Program-made: the position numbers and the translations under genes
The notes under the pieces: model-generated
Databases searched by the model: none
What the model was told of the DNA's origin: nothing
Seen by the model: the letters and a program-made list of their open reading frames with translations, nothing else
Assembly: GCA_027604005.1 (NCBI GenBank)
Contig: JADGJT010000469.1
Span: forward strand, 1-15,697
Length of the DNA stretch: 15,697 nucleotides
Source: Dinochytrium kinnereticum
Lineage: Eukaryota > Chytridiomycota > Chytridiomycetes > Chytridiales > Chytridiaceae
Direction: 5' to 3'
In this document: piece by piece, positions 9,763-15,697 of the stretch
How positions within the stretch are numbered: position 1 is the stretch's first letter
Layout: every line of letters begins with the position of its first letter

Positions 9763-10697
9763 GATTTCTGTTGGATGGATGACGGGGACAGAGTAGGATG
9801 GCAGGCCAGTCAGTGTGAGGATTTGAGAGATGTCAAGAAGTAGTCAAGTGTATAACAATAATAATACAGGTGTTGATTTTCAGAGTTGGAATTGGAAATA
9901 GACTTGTCAACTGGATTTACTTGAGATACAAGGAATGTCAGAGACAATCTGGGGTATACACCCCTGCAATGCAGCGACGCTTGCTTGCCTCGATGCTTTC
10001 CCATCAATTCCTATGCGAGGCGAGCCAGTATGTGCTCGCTGATGCATGACCTCGCTCTCCTGCCCTTTTGGTTGATCTGAATTGTGGTATAGTGCATCAC
10101 GACTGTCCGATTCAACCCTCAAGCCTGACAAGGCATCGCCACGGATGTGCCGTCCTGTCGGCCACAACCAAAAATAGAAGAAAGCGATGAAGCAATCCAG
10201 TTAAGTATATGTGAATGTGTTTTTTACAAAATCTCAAACAAGTTTTCTCCACGTCTTTTCCTCTCAACAGGAACCCGCAAGAGACGCGCAAGGCAGTTTT
10301 ATCCAACAAAAACGGTAAAGAGAAAAATGAACAAGTGGAAAGGGGGAAGAGGTTTACAGTAATAATTCAAAAGGAACAATGAAGAAGAAGTATCAAACAA
10401 TAAGCAACTCAAGTTTTCCATTAATTCTTTCAGTTCATCAATCCGACTGGCTTGTCCTAGCTCAAGGGACTTGCTGCCCACAGATTGAAAAAAAAAGAAG
10501 AAGAACAACGACCACCTTTTAAACTAGAGACAAAAAAGAGAAAAAGAGAGAGAAAAAAGTCAGCCGGGACAGGAACCAAGCACAGGTTCATTAGGACTCA
10601 GTTGGAAGCAGGATCTGCGAAATGCAGGTAACTTCAAAGAAAGTCACATAAAACAAGTAGAAAGCAACAATAAGAAAAAAAGGACTCACCCAACCCC
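9763..10697. other. intergenic region between tandem paralogues A and B
   Basis: This 935-bp stretch holds the presumed promoter and leader of gene A on its left and the 3' flank of gene B on its right. I see no conserved domain in any frame and no clear TATA box or AATAAA on the minus strand. A GTGAGT donor-like sequence lies shortly after the stop of gene B (10688-10683 on the minus strand), so a spliced 3' leader is conceivable. Confidence 0.5.
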
Positions 10698-13600
10698 TCA
10701 GCACTCGCTTCTGGAAGAGCAACTCTTCGTCTTTGCGCAACAAACCTGTCCTGGAAGGTTGCAGAAGATGGACGTTGACAAATCAGAGCCTATTTTATTA
10801 TTTTTTTTTAAGAAAAAAAAAGAGGGTGAGCATTATCACAAAAAAAAAAAAAAAAAACAACAAAAAACTAACAACAAACTCCAACAACGATTCAAAAAAA
10901 AAAGTATTAAACCACTCACTTGGCGCTCCATCAACGCAAGGGAATCCTTGCTTAGGTGTACCGCAGACAAACTGGCCCTCAGCAATGTTATCGCAAGGAT
11001 TAGCGCAAGCCGCGTTCCTTCTAGGACAGAACCCCGTGTCCTTGCAACATTTTCCGAACCGGCAGGTGCTTTCAAACAAGGTTCCTGTCCACCGAGAGGC
11101 GTAGAAGGAAAAAAAAAGGAAAAAAAGGCAAAGTTAGGATGAAAAAGTTAGGGTTTTGAAGTAAACGAAGAAATGAGGGGGGTGGGGACCGTTGGATGAT
11201 CTCTTTACCATCTTTTCCGTCGCAAGACAATGACGCGTATCCGTCGTCACTGCAGATACGTGCGCCAGGTGGCATGCCTGAGCACTCGCTCTTGGCGACT
11301 AGAGCCGAGTCTGGAATTTTCACGGGAGGAATGCCGTCGCAGTTGAAGGCAAAGTCGCATTGATTGGTGGAAGGGCAGCAGAGCATCCCGGAAGCGCAGC
11401 TCACTTCAGACGATATAACTGTGTGCGAGGGTGATTTAGTATTTCTTGAAGCGTTCGAGAGAGCGAGAGAGAGAGCGCAAAGGAAAATGACCACAACAAC
11501 AAACAAAACAAAAACCATGAAACATTGGAGGAGGGGGCTATCTCACCGGAATACTGGCAAACAGCCGCAGCCGATTTTCCAACACAAATCTTCTCTCCTT
11601 GCGCTTTCCCAACACAAAGAGCATCCGATTTAGGAGGGTACTCAATCTTAAGGTCCTCAATGCTCTCCACAAGTTCCTTATCACAGTAATCAGCAAGGTT
11701 GCATTTTCCAGTGTTGAGACAGCAGACTGCAGCTCCTTCGCAGGTTCTCTGGGATCCCGTAACAATGCCTGTGTGATTGGTTGAGAAAGAAGAAGAGGGG
11801 GGGAGAGGAAGAGGGTGGGAGGTCAGACACTGTCCATACACCATCCCCGACATTTCACATTTTTTGAACCGCGAAAAAAAAAAAAACAACAAAAAAAAGC
11901 ACCCCTCAATTCCAACCATCAACAACCCCCCCAAACCCTTTACTTAACCCCCCACACCCCCTCTCTCCTTCCCCCACAAAAAAACAACAACAAAAAAAAA
12001 ATAAACAAAAAACAAACACCCAAAACAACAGTCTACACAAACACCCCCCCCCAACCACCACCCCCACCACCTCTACCTACCATTATTAGCACACGTGACA
12101 ATCGTCTTCCCCGAAGCACACGTGGTGGAGTAATCCGGCACATCCAAACAAACGCTCGGGTCCACCGTCGGTCTCGGTCTCGGCGAAAAAGTCGGGTTAG
12201 GAATCCCCGTCGCGGTCCCAGTGGGGACCACCAAAGAGTCCGTGGGAAGTGGGCCGATGGCGTCCGGGCATTGAGGGGGTGAGACGCAGGCTTTGCGAGA
12301 GGGACAGCAGACTGTACCGTACTCGCAGGTGATGGCTCGAGTGATGGCTACCCGTTTGAAGGGGTGGGGGTAGGGTTAGGTTAGGGGTTGGGGTTTGTAA
12401 GGAGAGGGGGAGGGTTTGTTTTTTTTTGATGTTGGTGGGGAGGTTGAGGGGAGATGGTTAGTGTTGTGCTACTGAGTGAATAGGAAAAGCCAAGTCGTCC
12501 TTCACATCGCCTCCCAGAATCACGACCCTCTTCTCCCAGAACACAGGAAGCACCCCAATGTCTCAGACGCGGTAAAGGCCAAACACACACGCACACATGA
12601 AAAAAAATAAATATAGGGGAAGGGAAACAGAACCCAGAACGTCGGACCCCCACGACGCAACAAAAAAAAAATAAGACCACCAAACACCTCTTCCCTTTTT
12701 CCCTCATCTACAATCACATGAAAAACACTCACCCTCATTCCTGCAAATCCCAATCTTATCAACGGCGGAACAAACCAACGTCCCATCCGACTTTGCGAAA
12801 CACGGGCTGGCAGGCAACGGTGAAGCGGTGGAGGTGGCCGTGGGAGGAGTAACTCTTGTAGGGGTTGTGGTGGCTGTGATACACGCCAGGAAAAGGAAAG
12901 AAGAATAGAGGTAAGAGGGAAAGAAAATCAAAAAAAAGGAAAAAGAGAGAACGAAAAGGACGGAATAATGATGAAGGAAAAGAAAGAGGACAAAAAAAGA
13001 AGAAGGATGAAAGGAACTCAAACCAAACAAAAAAAAACAATAAAAAGAAATATAACAATCATTTAATGCTATTTGGTAGGGGAAGGGGGGATGGGGAACA
13101 AAGCAAGTGACAAAAAAAAAATAAATGGCGGGGGTGGAGCGAGTCTTAACTGATAACAGGCTCAATCGGCGACGGCACAACCACCGAAGGAACCGTCGAA
13201 GAAGGCAAATTCGGAGAAGTCGCAGTCGGCGACGGCACGGTCGACAAAGGAACCGTAGGAGACGGCAAGGTCGGCGACGGAACAGTCGGCGAAGTGGTAG
13301 GCCCAATGAACACCGTCGTGGTCGTAGTAGGAACAACAACACCCGTCGTGGTCGTGGTTGGCACCACCACGGTGGTCGTGGTTGGCATCACCACGGTGGT
13401 GGTGGTGGTTGTGATGGGCAGACCCGTGGTGGTGGTTGTCACCTCACCTTTGGTGGTGGTTGTCTCAGCAATCGTGGTCGTGGTGGTGGTGGTTGCAACC
13501 GCGGTGGTGGTGGTGACGCCCAAGGTGGTGGTTGTGGTGGTCCCATCGGTCGCAGAAGAAGAAGCCGGGCTCGTGACAGGTCCAATGAACACCGACGAAG

Positions 13601-14039
13601 AGCTAGTGGTGGATGAAACGGTTGACGACGACACAGAAGTGTAAAGACAATAATCCTCATAAAACTCAATACAATCCTCATCCCAACTGCTCTGAGCGCA
13701 GAGAGGGCTGATCTGCACAACAATCTTAACACAAGGATCACACTCTGGATCCAACGGTCCTCCCTTCACCAACGGATCATGAGCGCAAGGCACCTGGGTG
13801 GCTGACACCGTCCCCGTCGTCGTGGACGTGAAAGTGAACGAGCTGGTCGTGGACGGACCGTTGTCGTGAGTCGAGAAGGATTTGGAGGTGGACCGATCCG
13901 TGGTTCGGGAGTAGGGGAAGGAGCTGGCGCCGCTCGTACCGTGGTGGTCCATGGCGGTGGTGGTGGATTGACCTCCTTGATTGATCGCGGCCTCGACGGC
14001 GGCTCCCAGGAGGAGAGGGAGGAGGACGAGGAGCTTCAT
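10698..14039 (-). CDS. gene B: secreted mucin-like glycoprotein with five eight-cysteine modules, tandem paralogue of gene A
   Basis: Model (minus): 14039-13151, 12873-12733, 12347-12081, 11768-11547, 11418-11209, 11084-10920, 10789-10698; 1986 nt, 661 residues. All six introns are phase 1 and sit where gene A has them, but are 277, 385, 312, 128, 124 and 130 bp. The ATG at 14039 is the first in frame and opens a signal peptide (MKLLVLLPLLLGAAVEA). Residues about 84-131 form the small Cys domain (CDPC, WDEDC, YEDYC). A Ser/Thr stalk of about 165 residues follows, with VVVPTTTTT and VPSPT repeats, then five Cys modules from residue 321 to the last residue, a Cys. Exon 5 is about 91% identical to that of gene A at protein level (6 differences in 69 residues), while the stalk is less than half as long. 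The shared motif SSVFIGP marks the stalk start in both. The protein is probably extracellular; its function is unknown. Confidence 0.82.
11769..12080 (-). other. long low-complexity intron 3 of gene B
   Basis: The donor is GTAGGT at 12080 and the acceptor is CACACAG ending at 11769; length 312 bp against 102 bp in gene A. It is filled with A-rich runs and C-rich tracts on the plus strand and shows no coding pattern. Introns 1 (13150-12874) and 2 (12732-12348) of gene B are similarly expanded and compositionally skewed. Confidence 0.75.
12371..12396 (+). repeat. degenerate telomere-like motif in intron 2 of gene B
   Basis: The plus strand reads tagggttaggttagggg followed by ttggggtttg, a run of imperfect TTAGGG-like units. 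It lies just inside the 3' end of the expanded 385-bp intron 2. A shorter ttaggg occurs near 11149 in intron 5. Confidence 0.45.
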
Positions 14040-14495
14040 TGTTGGATGAGGAGGGGGCTCTCCGTGTAAGGAGCTGGGGAGAAAGTTTGATCGGTGTTGG
14101 ATCAGAGGGCAGATGGGTATGGGGAGATGCGAAGGGGGGATGGGGGGGAGTGAGTAAGGACGAGGTGCAATGGATGGATGGGATTGACAATTCACTTGTG
14201 TGGTTGTCAAAATGGACTAGAAAATCAGAAAATGCACAATCAGCAGGTGGTGATCTCTTCTTTACTTGCACCAGTGTGGGCAGAGTGATCAAACACAGCA
14301 AAAACTATGATGATGAATGGCAACAGCAAGCACTCAGATGAAGTCAAAACCTCACCCTGTCGATGGAATAAGAAAAACGAGGGTAACCAGAACCTTGCAT
14401 GTTACTGGTTTAGACCAAGAGTGGATGGGATTTCTCAAATCCATCCGACACAGCCCACACCACACAAGTCGTATGTCCGATGAATTTGCATAAAA

Positions 14496-14683
14496 CATGC
14501 TCCACACTGCCGGCTTCCTGCTCCACAACGTTACATTACCTATGCTGATAACATGGAGGGGTTCGAATCGGCAGCGGTCGCGCGTGAACTGTGCATTCAA
14601 CATGCTCAAACACTGCCGGGCTGAGACATCTCGGCTTCCTGCTTCACAACGTTACATGCTGATACCACGGAGGGGTTGGAATG
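14496..14683. repeat. imperfect direct duplication of about 75-85 bp
   Basis: Copy 1 is about 14496-14570 and copy 2 about 14601-14683. Both contain catgctc, an actgccgg core, cggcttcctgct, cacaacgttacat, atgctgata and ggaggggtt in the same order. Copy 2 has an extra stretch after actgccggg and lacks a short one after gttacat. It may be a relic of a short dispersed repeat; no coding is seen. Confidence 0.65.
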
Positions 14684-14747
14684 GTAGAGGCTGGGGAAAA
14701 AGTTGGAAGTAAGAGGCCTCATGGGCATCAAAAAACCAAAAAGAACA

Positions 14748-14771
14748 AACAACAACAACAACAACAACAAC
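14748..14771 (+). repeat. (AAC)8 microsatellite
   Basis: Eight perfect AAC units lie in non-coding DNA. Confidence 0.9.
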
Positions 14772-14885
14772 AAAACGGCAGGCAGGGGGGATGACAACAT
14801 CCATTTCTAGAAGCTTCAATAACAGAACAAGACGGCTGAACATTCAGAGCTTGGACTGGAGAGACCAAGAAAGCAAAACTGTGAA

Positions 14886-14904
14886 TTTTTTTTTTTTTTT
14901 TTTT
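14886..14904 (+). repeat. T19 homopolymer
   Basis: Nineteen consecutive T lie in non-coding DNA. The exact length may be affected by assembly or sequencing error. Confidence 0.85.
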
Positions 14905-15310
14905 GTGTGCGGACAACGTGTCTCCTCGTTTGTTTTCTTTTTCTTTTCTTTTTTTTTCTGTTAGCTGATGTCACGACGATGAATAAACACGGTTAAAATA
15001 CACGAAGGAACACCAAACATTTTCAAATAAACGACGAGTTTAGACATTAGGAAAATAGAACACTCATATACAACACCGTATCATAGGATTTTTTTAAAAA
15101 AAAAAACCAACAAAACCTTAAAGAATAAAAACTTTGCACACTAAAAACACCTTCGGAAAGAGACTCGAAAATGGGAATCGCATGGATGAGCTCCAGGGTA
15201 TGTATGACCTCGTGGTCTTAACAGAAGCCAACATGTTTAATGTAGAGTGTGTTGGGGAATATCACAATCTCAAACCACTCTGACTTTGTCGTCCATTCTC
15301 TGTGAAATAA

Positions 15311-15697
15311 TTGAGGTTATTCAAAAAAACTGGTGAATCACATGCAGCCAGTGGTTCCAACCCCCCCAACGAAGGAGGGCGGCCGACGGTGCCAGCGTTT
15401 GCTGTCATCAGAATCGAAGGGAATCGGGTGAGGCAAGGGTCGGAAACCGTGGAATGGTGAATGGACAAAGTTGCCGCGAGTGCATCCAACTGGGAAGTAA
15501 TTGAGGCTACTCAAAAAAACTGGTGAATCACATACAACGAATGGTTCCAACCCCCTCCAACAAACAGGGCGGCGGACGGTGCCAGCGTTTGCTGTCATCA
15601 GAATCGAAGGGAATCGGGTGAGGCAAGGGTCGGAAACCGTGGAATGGTGAATGGACAAAGTTACCGTGAGTGCATCCAACTGGGAAGTAATTGAGGC
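15311..15697. repeat. 190-bp tandem (satellite-like) repeat, continuing past the window
   Basis: Copy 1 is 15311-15500, copy 2 is 15501-15690, and the first seven bases of a third copy end the window. The unit starts ttgagg, carries tcaaaaaaactggtgaatca, then a variable GC-rich patch, then about 110 nearly identical bases ending in tgggaagtaa. Differences cluster at about 40-80 bp into the unit. The period is not a multiple of three, so the minus-strand open frame through it is unlikely to be coding. Confidence 0.92.

Larger units (their letters stand above)
10701..12802 (-). repeat. gene B: five tandem eight-cysteine modules, one intron each
   Basis: The module order, spacing and intron positions match gene A. 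The CC cores read TVCCPSRKAC, AVCCLNTGKC, MLCCPSTNQC, KCCKDTGFC and QVCCAKTKSC. Module 5 needs the upstream acceptor of exon 7 (AATAG before 10789). A closer in-frame acceptor near 10751 would remove its fourth cysteine. Confidence 0.8.
14040..15310. other. gene-free region upstream of gene B
   Basis: I see no supportable gene in these 1.27 kb. Open frames are short, start at non-ATG codons or reflect composition. The left end presumably carries the promoter of gene B and is pyrimidine-rich on the minus strand. The rest holds a diverged duplication, an (AAC)8 microsatellite and T/A homopolymer runs. Confidence 0.55.

Noticed and set aside
13125..13644. Plus-strand Arg- and Val-rich open frames opposite gene B exon 1
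   Set aside because: They are antisense images of the stalk repeats. The minus frame has the signal peptide, the cysteine domain and consistent splicing.
14551..14575. tRNA gene suggested by a GGTTCGAATC T-loop-like sequence
   Set aside because: The flanking bases cannot form the five-pair T stem, and no acceptor, D or anticodon arm can be drawn.
15338..15679. Minus-strand frame of 113 codons across the 190-bp repeats
   Set aside because: The repeat period is not a multiple of three, so the two copies are read in different frames; it is open by chance.

Overview
The window reads as nuclear DNA of a zoosporic (chytrid-type) fungus. Genes are split by short GT..AG introns, with poly-A/T and C/T-rich low-complexity DNA between and inside them. 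It encodes secreted Ser/Thr-rich mucin-like proteins with cysteine modules, plus a membrane protein of the Brp/Blh beta-carotene 15,15'-dioxygenase family, a retinal-forming enzyme that among fungi I associate with rhodopsin-bearing chytrids and blastoclads. No bacterial gene organisation, tRNA, rRNA, CRISPR array or recognisable transposase is visible. The organism is an inference; the gene models below come from the sequence, using splice sites, reading phase and comparison of the two paralogues.

Layout. Positions 1-228 are AT-rich 3' flank. Positions 229-2167 (minus) hold a two-exon Brp/Blh-type carotenoid oxygenase. Positions 2168-3070 are a divergent intergenic region with a TATA-like box facing right. 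Positions 3071-5118 (plus) hold a three-exon gene for a predicted single-pass membrane protein with a short Ser/Thr/Pro-rich N-terminal part and a cytoplasmic tail of about 525 residues; its 5' end is uncertain. Positions 5119-5995 are the convergent, T/A-rich gap. Positions 5996-9762 (minus) are seven-exon gene A, a predicted 1098-residue secreted glycoprotein. Positions 9763-10697 are intergenic. Positions 10698-14039 (minus) are seven-exon gene B, a 661-residue tandem paralogue of A. From 14040 to the end no gene is seen: there is a diverged duplication near 14.5-14.7 kb, an (AAC)8 run, a T19 run, and from 15311 a 190-bp tandem repeat that runs off the window.

The most striking content is the A/B pair. 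Both begin with a signal peptide, a small cysteine domain ending in WD-x-D-C-x6-YC or similar, and a long Ser/Thr/Pro stalk. Both end in five tandem copies of an eight-cysteine module, C-x9-C-x(8,9)-C-x(10,14)-C-x(4,6)-CC-x5-C-x(5,6)-C. Each module is split by a phase-1 intron in the same loop, between its third and fourth cysteines. All twelve introns of the pair are phase 1, and exons 4 to 7 have identical lengths in A and B (222, 210, 165 and 92 nt). This suggests growth by exon duplication followed by tandem gene duplication. I do not recognise the full module as a named family. A cell-wall or chitin-contacting surface role is a guess. I see no functional link in the sequence between the carotenoid enzyme and the glycoprotein pair.
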